Assembly (NCBI RefSeq): GCF_001306115.1
Contig: NZ_LGCL01000025.1
Location: forward strand, 79,789-143,788
Source: Ornatilinea apprima
Lineage (GTDB): Bacteria; Chloroflexota; Anaerolineae; Anaerolineales; Anaerolineaceae
Length of the DNA stretch: 64,000 nucleotides
Direction of reading: 5' to 3'
The notes below the pieces were generated by a model. It was given only the letters and a program-made list of their open reading frames with translations, ran no database searches and was not told the origin of the DNA. Position numbers and translations under genes: made by a program. Below are positions 24,416-32,003 of the stretch, one piece after another (position 1 is the first letter of the stretch; every line of letters starts with the position of its first letter).

Positions 24416-25266
24416 TGCAGCCTCCTACCGGTAACTTCAATAAACACGTCTTCCAGGCTGGCTTCCTGACTGTGCAGGGTTTGCACATTTTCGCTGCGCA
24501 GCAGCTTCAAAAAATCCTCGTTCTCTGCCAAACCCGCCAGCTCAAACTCGCGCTGCGCCTGCCCGCCCCCATTCACATAGCCCACCCGCACGCTGGCGCG
24601 GCCGTGCTGCAGTTTCAGGTCGCGCGGCGCGCCAACCATGCGGATCCGGCCGTCCACAATCAGCGCCACCCGGTCGCACAGCTCATCCGCGATGGTCATA
24701 TCATGCGTGGTCAGAAAAATGGTCTTCCCCTGCGATTTCTGCGCCAGGATTAAATCTTTAATCCCGCGCGCGTTGAGCGGGTCCAACCCCGAGGTTGGCT
24801 CATCCAGAAAGAGGATGCGCGGATTATGCAGCAGGGCGCGCGCCACACTCAGGCGGTTCTTCATCCCCTTGGAATACTGCGAAACCAGCAGCTCTCCATC
24901 CGGCTCCAGGCCCACCAGCGCCAGCAGCTCGCGCGGCGTGTAGCGCACGGTCTGGTACAGGCGGCTGAAGTAGGTCAGATTTTCCACTGCCGTCAACTTG
25001 AGAAAGTGATTGGGGAACTCAAAAGACACCCCAATCTGCTCGTAATAATCTGCCCCCCAGGCGCTCAACTCGCGGCCCATCACCTGCGTGCTGCCCTGAT
25101 AATCGCGCAGCAGACCGATCAGCACTTTTTGCGTGGTCGATTTCCCCGCTCCGCTGGGGCCTAAAAACCCAAAAATCTCCCCTTCTTTCACCGTGAAAGA
25201 CAATCCCTCCAGCGCCGGATGGTTGGTGGAAGCATAAGAATAGCTCAAATTTTCAACGCGAATCAT
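24412..25266 (-). CDS. ABC exporter ATP-binding protein
   Basis: 284 residues from ATG at 25264-25266 (GGAG nine bases upstream). Walker A is GPSGAGKST and Walker B is ILFLDEPTSGLDP, with a switch His in LTTHD. The signature is YSKGMKNRLSVARAL, with SKGMK in place of LSGGQ, a variation seen in many ABC-2 exporter ATPases. A C-terminal extension (about 215-284) ends in LEDVFIEVTG, typical of the drug-resistance (DrrA-like) family. It powers the two permeases downstream. The TetR-type gene at 25402 is the likely regulator. Confidence 0.92.
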   Translation of the reverse strand: MIRVENLSYSYASTNHPALEGLSFTVKEGEIFGFLGPSGAGKSTTQKVLIGLLRDYQGSTQVMGRELSAWGADYYEQIGVSFEFPNHFLKLTAVENLTYFSRLYQTVRYTPRELLALVGLEPDGELLVSQYSKGMKNRLSVARALLHNPRILFLDEPTSGLDPLNARGIKDLILAQKSQGKTIFLTTHDMTIADELCDRVALIVDGRIRMVGAPRDLKLQHGRASVRVGYVNGGGQAQREFELAGLAENEDFLKLLRSENVQTLHSQEASLEDVFIEVTGRRLQ

Positions 25267-25401
25267 GTCGTTGTTCTCCGTATCGTCAAATGGCAAGAAA
25301 AAAGCCGCCGCAACCGGCGACACAAAAAATCTTGGGTAAGCGCGTCAGCGCCGGGTATTCACTTCATAACCAACACCTTTCTCTTCTTCAGGCCGCCCGG
25401 T

Positions 25402-26004
25402 TTAATCGTCAAGCACCAGGTAACCGGCCAGCATCTCGATCCAGGCATCCAGGGTTTCCTCAAAGCGGCTGAAGACCATGTCATCGCGGTGCATCCACAG
25501 CAGGTAAAGCGACACGCCCAGGTTGGCGAACAACTGCGGGTCAATCTCGCGTAGCCGGCCGGTCTGCCGGAAGCGGCTCATCACCTGCTCCAGGGCCAGC
25601 GCGTCACCGCGGACGTGCGCCTCGGCTTTCTCGCGCGGCAGTTTGCGCAGCAGAGACTCATACTCATCCTTGCCCACCGAGTACAGCAGCGGATAGTGTG
25701 CCAATTGCTCAAACACCGTTCGCAAAAAACGGATGAGGCCTTCACGCGCCGGGAGGGTTTCGTCCACCGCGGCGGTAAACACCCTCTGGTGAAACTCTTC
25801 CTCCACCCGGTCCAGAATCTCAAAGAACAGTTCCTCTTTGGACTCGTAAAAGTGGTAAAAAGCCCCTTTGGAGATTCCCGCCGCGCGCGTCAGATCTTCC
25901 ACATTGGTTTTTTTCAGGCCGTATTGCTCAAACAAACCGCGGCCCTTCTCCAACAGGCGGGCGCGGATGCGGGTCTTTTCTTCGTCGCTGAATCCTCGGG
26001 GCAC
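25402..26004 (-). CDS. TetR/AcrR-family transcriptional regulator
   Basis: 200 residues. The N-terminal HTH (about 12-58) has the TetR form GLFEQYGLKKTNVEDLTRAA followed by GISKGAFYHFYESKEELF. The C-terminal ligand domain (about 75-200) is helical and divergent. It lies 135 bases upstream of the ABC exporter genes in the same direction, so it probably represses them and itself in response to an exported compound. An inverted repeat TATGAC-N15-GTCATA (26022-26048) just upstream of its ATG is a likely operator. Confidence 0.9.
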   Translation of the reverse strand: MPRGFSDEEKTRIRARLLEKGRGLFEQYGLKKTNVEDLTRAAGISKGAFYHFYESKEELFFEILDRVEEEFHQRVFTAAVDETLPAREGLIRFLRTVFEQLAHYPLLYSVGKDEYESLLRKLPREKAEAHVRGDALALEQVMSRFRQTGRLREIDPQLFANLGVSLYLLWMHRDDMVFSRFEETLDAWIEMLAGYLVLDD

Positions 26005-26021
26005 GTTTTCTCCTGTGTACT

Positions 26022-26048
26022 TATGACCAGAATATTTTTATAGTCATA
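26022..26048 (-). promoter_or_regulatory. Candidate TetR operator
   Basis: TATGAC (26022-26027) and GTCATA (26043-26048) form an inverted repeat with a 15-base AT-rich centre that should contain the -10 region of the TetR gene. Its position, 18 bases upstream of the ATG, suits autorepression. Confidence 0.5.
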
Positions 26049-26093
26049 TAATAATCGGGATGTTTCTACCTGTCAAGCCAGGCGCGGGTTAAC

Positions 26094-26123
26094 TGAAAAG
26101 CCGCCCAACCGGGCGGCTTTTCA
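26094..26123. terminator. Intrinsic terminator
   Basis: 13-base arms TGAAAAGCCGCCC and GGGCGGCTTTTCA around AACC. The A/T-rich ends give each strand a short T stretch. It lies 73 bases downstream of the 98-residue gene (minus strand) and would isolate it from the TetR gene. Confidence 0.75.
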
Positions 26124-26195
26124 GTGGGTGTTTTACTGCTAGGAGCGATGGATCAGATACCAATAAAGTTGGAGAGAAGCCAATAATTTCTAATA

Positions 26196-26492
26196 TTATC
26201 CCAGCGCCTGCTGGAGGGCTGCAAAAATTTGCTCTGCCATGGCAGAAAGTTCTTCTTCACTGTGCGCGTCAGAGCTGAGCCCTAACGTAACCTGAGCCGG
26301 ACTGGTGGGCCGCGCGGAAAGGTTGCTGTCTACATCCACGCCTTTATCCTTCTTTTTGGCCATCAGCAGCCAGGCCAGCGAGCGTTCCTTCCAGACCGTG
26401 AAGCCAGCTGCCGGGTACGCCTTCAGGCCGGCGTTGTAACAATCGTTGGCCGACTTGCCTTCAATGTTTCGAACCTCTTGAATTTTCGCCAT
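26196..26492 (-). CDS. Small conserved-looking protein of unknown function
   Basis: 98 residues, soluble, no signal peptide. It begins MAKIQEVRNIEGKSANDCYN and has a basic middle (MAKKKDKGVDVDSNLSARP) and an acidic helical C-terminus (SEEELSAMAEQIFAALQQAL). The pattern of alternating beta strands with a C-terminal helix resembles small SRPBCC-like or lipid-binding folds, but I do not recognise the family. It is monocistronic, with a terminator after it and an unusually repeat-rich promoter region (26520-26607). Coding is supported by codon use and a purine-rich GGAGGTCTGG just before the ATG. Confidence 0.6.
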   Translation of the reverse strand: MAKIQEVRNIEGKSANDCYNAGLKAYPAAGFTVWKERSLAWLLMAKKKDKGVDVDSNLSARPTSPAQVTLGLSSDAHSEEELSAMAEQIFAALQQALG

Positions 26493-26519
26493 CCAGACCT
26501 CCAGAGCGCATCAGATTAT

Positions 26520-26546
26520 GTACATCTGTGTACCTGTATTGTACAG
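26520..26546 (-). promoter_or_regulatory. Repeat-rich regulatory region before the 98-residue gene
   Basis: GTAC occurs at 26520, 26530 and 26541, that is at 10-11 base spacing, and CTGTATTGTACAG (26534-26546) is a 13-base inverted repeat (CTGTA/TACAG). It lies 28-54 bases upstream of the ATG, where a promoter would be. Binding by a repressor on one DNA face is a reasonable guess. Confidence 0.4.
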
Positions 26547-26593
26547 AAATCTTTTCGCAATTTCCAGTCTTTTTTGGACAGAATTGCAAAACA

Positions 26594-26607
26594 TTCACAT
26601 ATGTGAA
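26594..26607. promoter_or_regulatory. Palindrome TTCACATATGTGAA
   Basis: A perfect 14-base palindrome between the rhodanese stop and the promoter of the 98-residue gene. It differs at one base from TTCACATACGTGAA in the operator cluster at 18233-18246, so the same regulator may bind both. Confidence 0.45.
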
Positions 26608-26615
26608 AACGATCG

Positions 26616-27077
26616 TCAGTCGCCGCTGGCGGTTTCGTAGCCCGCCGCTTTCCAGTCGTTCATGCCGCCGGCCATGCTGGTTACCTGCTCAAACCCGGCT
26701 TCCAGCAGAATATCGCGCCCCACCGCGCTGCGGTTGCCAGAGCGGCAAACCACCACAATCGACTGATCTTTGGGCAATTCATCCACCCGCCCGGCCAGTT
26801 GCCCCAGCGGAATCAGTGTTGCCCCGGGGATATGCGCCTCGCGCCATTCCTCCGGCTCGCGCACATCCAGCATCAACACGCCTTGCTCGCGCAGGTCGGC
26901 GGCCTGCGCCACGCTGACTTCCAGCGGCAGGTCTCCGGCTGCCGCGTCCACAACCGCGGACGGGCTCTGATTCATGCTGCCAAACAAGAAGGCGGCCGCC
27001 AACCCCAGCGCCAAAACGACCCCGCCCCATAACCAGATGGAGCCTTGCTGTTTCTTTGGTTTGCTTGTTTTCTTCAT
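26616..27077 (-). CDS. Membrane-anchored rhodanese-like protein
   Basis: 153 residues. A basic N-terminus and one membrane helix (about 13-33) tether a rhodanese domain (about 50-150). The active-site loop is VVCRSGNRSA with Cys111, and the entry motif LDVREPEEWREAHIPGA is intact. It probably acts outside the membrane as a sulfurtransferase or thiol/sulfide handler. The loop size (CRSGNRS) is the usual one for sulfur rather than phosphate/arsenate substrates. It stands alone, with no sulfur-metabolism neighbours. Confidence 0.88.
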   Translation of the reverse strand: MKKTSKPKKQQGSIWLWGGVVLALGLAAAFLFGSMNQSPSAVVDAAAGDLPLEVSVAQAADLREQGVLMLDVREPEEWREAHIPGATLIPLGQLAGRVDELPKDQSIVVVCRSGNRSAVGRDILLEAGFEQVTSMAGGMNDWKAAGYETASGD

Positions 27078-27168
27078 GTTTCACCTGTATTCACCGGCCA
27101 GCCGGCTGCCGCGTGCTGCGCGCCCGCCAGACCTGATATAATGGTTCCAATTTCAATTGGATGAAAAT

Positions 27169-29154
27169 ATGCCCTCAAAAGTTACCTTCATCAAACAAAA
27201 CCCCCAACCGCTTCTTTTTTTGGCCCTGCTGCTGGCTAATTTTGGCGTCTACATCCCCTGGCTCGGATTGTACGGCGATGATTGGTCGTACCTCTACCTG
27301 TACCATGCCGCCGGCGCGGGCGCCTACCCGGCCTTTGTCTCTGCCGACCGGCCCTTCTCGGCCTGGGTGTATATGCTCTTCACCCCCCTGTTTGGCGAGT
27401 GGGTGGCGGGGTATCACCTGCTGCTGCTGGGTCTGCGCTGGCTGGCTGCTTACCTTTTCTGGCGAATTTTGCTCAGAATATGGCCCGGGCAGCGCCGCCT
27501 GGCTTTCGCCGCCGCGGCCATTCTGTGCATTTATCCCGGCTTTAAACAGCAGCCCCTGCCGCTGGAGTTTATTCTCCATTTCACCGTCTTGTGTCTGTTT
27601 TTCCTTTCGCTGTGGCTGATGCTGCAGGCTGCCAGCGCACAGAAGCGCGCCTGGCTGTGGAACGCCGCCGGGGCGGTCAGCGCGTTGAGCCTGTTCTCCG
27701 TTGAATACTTCATCGGCCTGGAGATTCTACGCCCGCTGCTGCTGTGGTTCGTGCTGCGCGAGAGCGTCCCCAACCCGCGCCAGCGCCTGCGCAAAATTGC
27801 CTGGCTGTGGCTGCCTTACCTGGGCGTGCTGGCCGGTTTTCTATACTGGCGTGTCTTCATCTATTCCTTCCAGTTCTACCAGCCGCAGTTTTTGAACGGC
27901 CTGCGCACAGACGCCCCCAAAACCCTGGTGATGCTCGCCTGGAGCGTGGTGGAAAGCCTGTGGAAAGCCGCTTTTCAGTCCTGGCCGCTGCCGCTCAGCA
28001 CCCAGCAGGGACTGCCCGAGCTGATGCTGCGCGCCGCGGTTGCCCTGACCGGCTTCGCGGCTGCCGCCTGGCTGCTTGCCCGCGCAGAGCGCGCCCGCCC
28101 CGCTTCTTCCGAACCGGACTCCCTGCCCTGGGAAGCCCTGCTAACCGGCCTGCTGGGCATGTTTGCCGCCGGCTGGCCCTATTGGCTCACCTATATCCCC
28201 ATCTGGCTGGAATTCCCCTGGGACCGCCCGCTGCTTTCCTTCTTGCCCGGAGTGGCGATCTTTCTGGCGGCCCTGCTGGAAGTCCTTTTCCGCCCGCGCG
28301 TGTGGAAGTTCGCCGCCGCCCTGCTCTTTGCATCGGCGCTGGTAACCAACTTCGTCAACGCGCGCAGCTATATCCAGCGCTGGCAGCAGGCCAGCTCTTA
28401 CCTGCAGCAGCTCACCATCCGCGCCCCCGGCCTGGAACCAGGCGCGATTCTGCTCACCCATGATATTGGTCTCGATTATTACGGCGACTCATCCCTCACC
28501 CCCGCCATCAACTGGGCCTACGCCCCCGATCTGCAAGGTACCACCCTGCTCTACCGCATGTTTGACCTGAATGTGCGCATGAACAGCCTGTGGGTTGGTC
28601 TCGACCCATCCAAGCCCCTTGAGCACAACTATCGCACCTTAACCTTCGAGGGCGATCCCAAAGACTATCTGGTGGTGTACTTAAACCCCAACGGCTGTCT
28701 GCGCGTGTTGGGTCCCGGCGATATTCCCTCACCGGCCACACCCGACTGGCTGAGTGACCTGAGCGCCAGCGCCCGTCTGGAACTGATCCAGACCGCCCCT
28801 GCCCAACCGGCGCGCCTGCCGCATGTTTTTGGCCGCCCCCCGCAAGATGCCTGGTGCGGCGCCTTCCAGCAGATTGAACTTGCCCGCCAGACGGGCAACA
28901 TCGTCCTCGCCGCCAGCCAGGCCCGCCAGACCGTAGAAGAAGGACTGACCGCCCGCGACCGTTCCGAATATCTGCCGCTCATCGCCGTTCTGGCCCAGGA
29001 TGGCGATTGGAGCACTGCCCGGCTGCTGGCGGAACGCGCCGCAGAAATCACAGAGCTGCGCCCCGCCCTGCGCGCCCAACTGGAAGCACTGGCGGCAGAC
29101 CCGGCACTGGACGCCGGGCAGGTGAGCGCGCTGCTCGCAGCCATTCCGCAATAA
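27169..29154 (+). CDS. Polytopic membrane protein, GT-C glycosyltransferase-like
   Basis: 661 residues from ATG at 27169; the frame can extend to a TTG at 27157, but GGATG lies before this ATG. About eleven membrane segments fill residues 10-410, followed by a soluble extracytoplasmic C-terminal half (about 420-661). After the first helix comes LGLYGDDWSYLYLYH, an acidic loop motif at the position of the catalytic Asp in GT-C enzymes (PMT/ArnT-like). The rest is too divergent to name a donor or acceptor. Function as a lipid-linked-sugar transferase is inferred. TATAAT at 27137-27142 may be its -10 box. The C-terminus is helical and Ala-rich. Confidence 0.6.
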   Translation: MPSKVTFIKQNPQPLLFLALLLANFGVYIPWLGLYGDDWSYLYLYHAAGAGAYPAFVSADRPFSAWVYMLFTPLFGEWVAGYHLLLLGLRWLAAYLFWRILLRIWPGQRRLAFAAAAILCIYPGFKQQPLPLEFILHFTVLCLFFLSLWLMLQAASAQKRAWLWNAAGAVSALSLFSVEYFIGLEILRPLLLWFVLRESVPNPRQRLRKIAWLWLPYLGVLAGFLYWRVFIYSFQFYQPQFLNGLRTDAPKTLVMLAWSVVESLWKAAFQSWPLPLSTQQGLPELMLRAAVALTGFAAAAWLLARAERARPASSEPDSLPWEALLTGLLGMFAAGWPYWLTYIPIWLEFPWDRPLLSFLPGVAIFLAALLEVLFRPRVWKFAAALLFASALVTNFVNARSYIQRWQQASSYLQQLTIRAPGLEPGAILLTHDIGLDYYGDSSLTPAINWAYAPDLQGTTLLYRMFDLNVRMNSLWVGLDPSKPLEHNYRTLTFEGDPKDYLVVYLNPNGCLRVLGPGDIPSPATPDWLSDLSASARLELIQTAPAQPARLPHVFGRPPQDAWCGAFQQIELARQTGNIVLAASQARQTVEEGLTARDRSEYLPLIAVLAQDGDWSTARLLAERAAEITELRPALRAQLEALAADPALDAGQVSALLAAIPQ

Positions 29155-29161
29155 AACATAT

Positions 29162-29183
29162 CCGGCCGGGTTTCCCCGGCCGG
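29162..29183. terminator. Hairpin between convergent genes
   Basis: CCGGCCGGG (29162-29170) and CCCGGCCGG (29175-29183) with a TTTC loop, followed by TTCATTGTT. It sits between the GT-C-like gene and the V4R gene and probably ends both. Confidence 0.65.
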
Positions 29184-29184
29184 T

Positions 29185-29934
29185 TCATTGTTCCTGGGTG
29201 TCTTCATCCACACCCGCGCGCAGGTCTGGCGGCAGGGTCAAGAAACCCGTCTGCCCCAGGCCTCGCCCGCGCATAGCCTCTGGCGGCGGTTTTATCTCCA
29301 GCTCGCAGAAATCATCTCCGGCTGCCGTGCAGTGCACCTCGCGCACCAGATAATCATCCCTCCCCAACAGGTAAGCCAGTGCCCCGCGCGCGCTGCCCAC
29401 CAAACCGTAACAAATGGGCTCATGGGTCAGCGGGCTGTCCCAACATTCAAAACAAAAATCCACTCGCAGGCTGGCGCTCAATCCACGCAGGCTCACCTCC
29501 ACCCGTTGGATGCTGGTACCTTCCATAGCCTCCGCCAGGGTCTGCATAGCCAGGTGCAGACGCAGACGCTCATCACCCATCTGCGCGAGCTGCTCTTTGG
29601 CCGTTTTCACCGCTGGCAGGCCGCCAAACGTCTCCGCGAAGCTGTTCTTTCCGGCGCGGTAGGCCAGGGCGCGATAGCCGCGCTCGCCGTAGATCTCCCG
29701 CACCGCCGCGATGATCTTCTGATACGCCGCGTATGGAAACGTCTTCTCCCAATTGTTAACCAGCAACCCGGCCAGTGAATCGGTCAGCCCGGCCCGCCGC
29801 AGAATCGCCAGCATGCCGGGGTGCCCTACCAGCAGCCGCAGCGCCGAGAGCCGCGCGATCACCTCCCGACCCGAAAGAAAGAGACCGACCGGCGGCGGTT
29901 GCCTAGAAGTAGATGATGTGGATTGAGAATTCAT
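29185..29934 (-). CDS. V4R-domain protein
   Basis: 249 residues from ATG at 29932-29934 (AGGGG six bases upstream). The N-terminal half (about 20-130) is helical with LSALRLLVGHPGMLAILRRAG. The C-terminal half is a V4R (vinyl-4-reductase) domain: FCFECWDSPLTHEPICYGLVG, then LLGRDDYLVREVHCTAAGDDFCELEI, with the two late Cys residues usual in this small-molecule-binding fold. V4R domains bind hydrocarbons, metals or tetrapyrrole precursors and often sit in front of an output domain; this one has none, so it may be a stand-alone sensor or chaperone. No linked pathway is visible. Confidence 0.75.
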   Translation of the reverse strand: MNSQSTSSTSRQPPPVGLFLSGREVIARLSALRLLVGHPGMLAILRRAGLTDSLAGLLVNNWEKTFPYAAYQKIIAAVREIYGERGYRALAYRAGKNSFAETFGGLPAVKTAKEQLAQMGDERLRLHLAMQTLAEAMEGTSIQRVEVSLRGLSASLRVDFCFECWDSPLTHEPICYGLVGSARGALAYLLGRDDYLVREVHCTAAGDDFCELEIKPPPEAMRGRGLGQTGFLTLPPDLRAGVDEDTQEQ

Positions 29935-30058
29935 CGCGTACCCCTGCATCCCTATTATCGACAATTCTACGCTTTGTGGCAACTTCTTCTACCACCACTT
30001 TTCTCACACATCATTTGAATGCGAAGATGTCGCAGCTTAACGATCACTTAAAGCCTCC

Positions 30059-30087
30059 TTGACAGTCGGCTGATTTGCCAGTAAGAT
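30059..30087 (+). promoter_or_regulatory. Promoter of the duplicated-permease ABC operon
   Basis: TTGACA at 30059-30064 and TAAGAT at 30082-30087 with an exact 17-base spacer, the best sigma-70-type match in the window. Transcription would begin near 30094, leaving a leader of about 180 bases before the ATG at 30274. Confidence 0.75.
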
Positions 30088-30273
30088 TTTTTCATTGTGC
30101 TTTATAATTAGAGAAAAAATGGAACCATATCAACGTAGTCGGACGAAAGTTTTATTATTGAATGGCTGACCTCCAGCGGGGAGTGATGTAGGCTGTTAGC
30201 TAAACGGCATTCTTACACCTCACGCGAGATCAGCGTGAGGTGTTTTCTTTAACCTCAGAAAGGATGCCCGCCC
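30088..30273 (+). promoter_or_regulatory. Structured 5' leader with apparent transcription attenuator
   Basis: A terminator hairpin (CACCTCACGC 30216-30225 with GCGTGAGGTG 30233-30242, then TTTTCTTT) stands 24 bases before the ATG. A competing helix is possible: GTGATGTAGG (30183-30192) can pair with CTTACA (30212-30217) and TCAC (30220-30223) with a two-base bulge, and encloses a small hairpin GCTGT/ACGGC. The two folds share the 5' arm of the terminator, so only one can form. This is the layout of a riboswitch or protein-controlled attenuator. I could not match it to a known riboswitch class. Confidence 0.6.
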
Positions 30274-32001
30274 ATGATTAGACCTCAAGACAGGATTTTC
30301 AAAACCCAGTCCAGCGGGACAAAATCATTCACCCCGGCAGACGCGCTGGCTCTGCTGGTGGTGATTGCCCTGGTCTCCATCGGCGCCTGGATTGCGCTTA
30401 ACAGCCCCGCGTCGATTGAAGGGCCCAATATTTCCCTATCTCCCAGCGTTTTACCGGTATACGCGCTCTTCTCGGTTGCGCGCATGGCTGCCGCATACTT
30501 GCTTTCGCTGGTGTTTACCCTTTTATATGGGCGGGCAGCCGCCTATCACCGCCGCGCAGAAAAGGTATTACTCCCTCTTCTGGATATTTTACAAAGCATT
30601 CCCATTTTATCCTTTTTACCAGTCGTTCTACTGAGCCTGAACGCCATCTTACCCGAAGGCATTGCCAGCGAATTGGCGGCGGTGGTGCTGATCTTTACCA
30701 GCCAGGCCTGGAATATGACCTTTGCCTGGTACCAATCGCTGACCACCATTCCCAAAGAGCTGAAAGAAGCCAGCACCATTTTTCGCCTCAACACGTGGAT
30801 GCAGTTCATTTCTCTGGAGCTGCCGTTTGGCATGATCAGCCTTATTTGGAACAGTATGATGAGTTGGGCTGGCGGCTGGTTCTTCTTGATGGCTGCCGAG
30901 ATATTCACTGTTGGCGAGCGCGACTTCCGCCTTCCCGGGCTGGGGGCATACCTGCACGAAGCCGCCAACCAGGGCGATCTCAGCGCCATTGGCTGGGGTT
31001 TAGGCGTGTTGGTGCTGATCATCGTGCTCCTTGATCAATTTGTGTGGCGGCCCTTGCTGGCCTGGTCAGACCGGTTCAAAGTGGAAATGATCGAAAACGA
31101 CAATCCGCCGCAATCCTGGTTTTATGAATGGCTGCACTCCTCGTGGTTTTCTTTACAGCTCTCAAAACACATCTTGCAGCCTTTGCGCAAGCGCATCGAC
31201 ACGCGCCTGCAAAAACAACCGCTGCCTGTCGCCGGCAGCTCCAGCGAAGAGAAAAAACCGACTTTTCTGGTCTCTCTACTGCGCCTGATCCTTATTGGCG
31301 TGATCGCTTATGGCGCGTTTCGCGCTGTGGAGCTCTTGGAAATGCTCAGCCTCGCCGACTGGCTAACTATTGGGCTGGGCGTTCTGGCAACCTTTTTGCG
31401 CGTGCTGGCCGCATTATTGCTGGCGCTTTTATGGACCATCCCTGTAGGAGTGGCGATTGGAACCAATCCACGCCTGGCTACCGTGCTGCAGCCGGTGGTA
31501 CAAATTGCCGCCTCTGTGCCAGCAACAGCTCTGTTCCCCATGCTGCTGCTTTTTTTGCTCACCCTCCCCGGCGGCCTAAACATTGCAGCCGTCGGATTAA
31601 TGCTGATGGGCACCCAATGGTACCTGTTGTTCAATGTCATTGCCGGGGCCAGCGCCATTCCGCAAGACCTCAAATACACGGCCAAATTAATGGGCCTCAA
31701 CGGATGGAAGCGCTGGACGACCCTCATTCTGCCCTCTCTATTTCCTTACCTCATCACCGGCGCCATTACTGCCAGCGGTGGCGCGTGGAACGCCAGTATT
31801 GTTGCTGAATACGTCCAATTTAGCGGCAGCACCTACTCTGCCAAAGGTATTGGCGCGACGATAGCCCAGGCCACCGCTACTGGAAATTACCCGCTATTGC
31901 TGGCTGCCACGCTGTTTATGGTGCTGGTTGTTGTCGTCTTAAACCGCTTCATCTGGCGGCCGTTGTATCAAACCGCCGAAGATCAATATCGAATGGAGTA
32001 A
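30274..32001 (+). CDS. ABC transporter permease with duplicated permease domains
   Basis: 575 residues made of two homologous inner-membrane permease units (about 40-265 and 335-565), each with the binding-protein-dependent coupling loop (KELKEASTIFRLNTWMQF in the first, QDLKYTAKLMGLNGWKRW in the second). The duplicated arrangement matches the anion-type ABC permeases annotated as duplicated permease components. A middle linker of about 60 residues is cytoplasmic. It is followed two bases later by its ATPase. No substrate-binding protein gene is near, which is usual for this group but leaves substrate and direction uncertain. Expression is probably set by the leader upstream. Confidence 0.85.
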   Translation: MIRPQDRIFKTQSSGTKSFTPADALALLVVIALVSIGAWIALNSPASIEGPNISLSPSVLPVYALFSVARMAAAYLLSLVFTLLYGRAAAYHRRAEKVLLPLLDILQSIPILSFLPVVLLSLNAILPEGIASELAAVVLIFTSQAWNMTFAWYQSLTTIPKELKEASTIFRLNTWMQFISLELPFGMISLIWNSMMSWAGGWFFLMAAEIFTVGERDFRLPGLGAYLHEAANQGDLSAIGWGLGVLVLIIVLLDQFVWRPLLAWSDRFKVEMIENDNPPQSWFYEWLHSSWFSLQLSKHILQPLRKRIDTRLQKQPLPVAGSSSEEKKPTFLVSLLRLILIGVIAYGAFRAVELLEMLSLADWLTIGLGVLATFLRVLAALLLALLWTIPVGVAIGTNPRLATVLQPVVQIAASVPATALFPMLLLFLLTLPGGLNIAAVGLMLMGTQWYLLFNVIAGASAIPQDLKYTAKLMGLNGWKRWTTLILPSLFPYLITGAITASGGAWNASIVAEYVQFSGSTYSAKGIGATIAQATATGNYPLLLAATLFMVLVVVVLNRFIWRPLYQTAEDQYRME

Positions 32002-32003
32002 AC

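Noticed and set aside
30088..30273. Identification of the leader as a Mn2+ (yybP-ykoY), guanidine or T-box element
   Set aside because: A GGGGAG word and a GGACGA word are present, but the rest of each consensus, including the T-box AGGGTGG word, is absent; left as unassigned.
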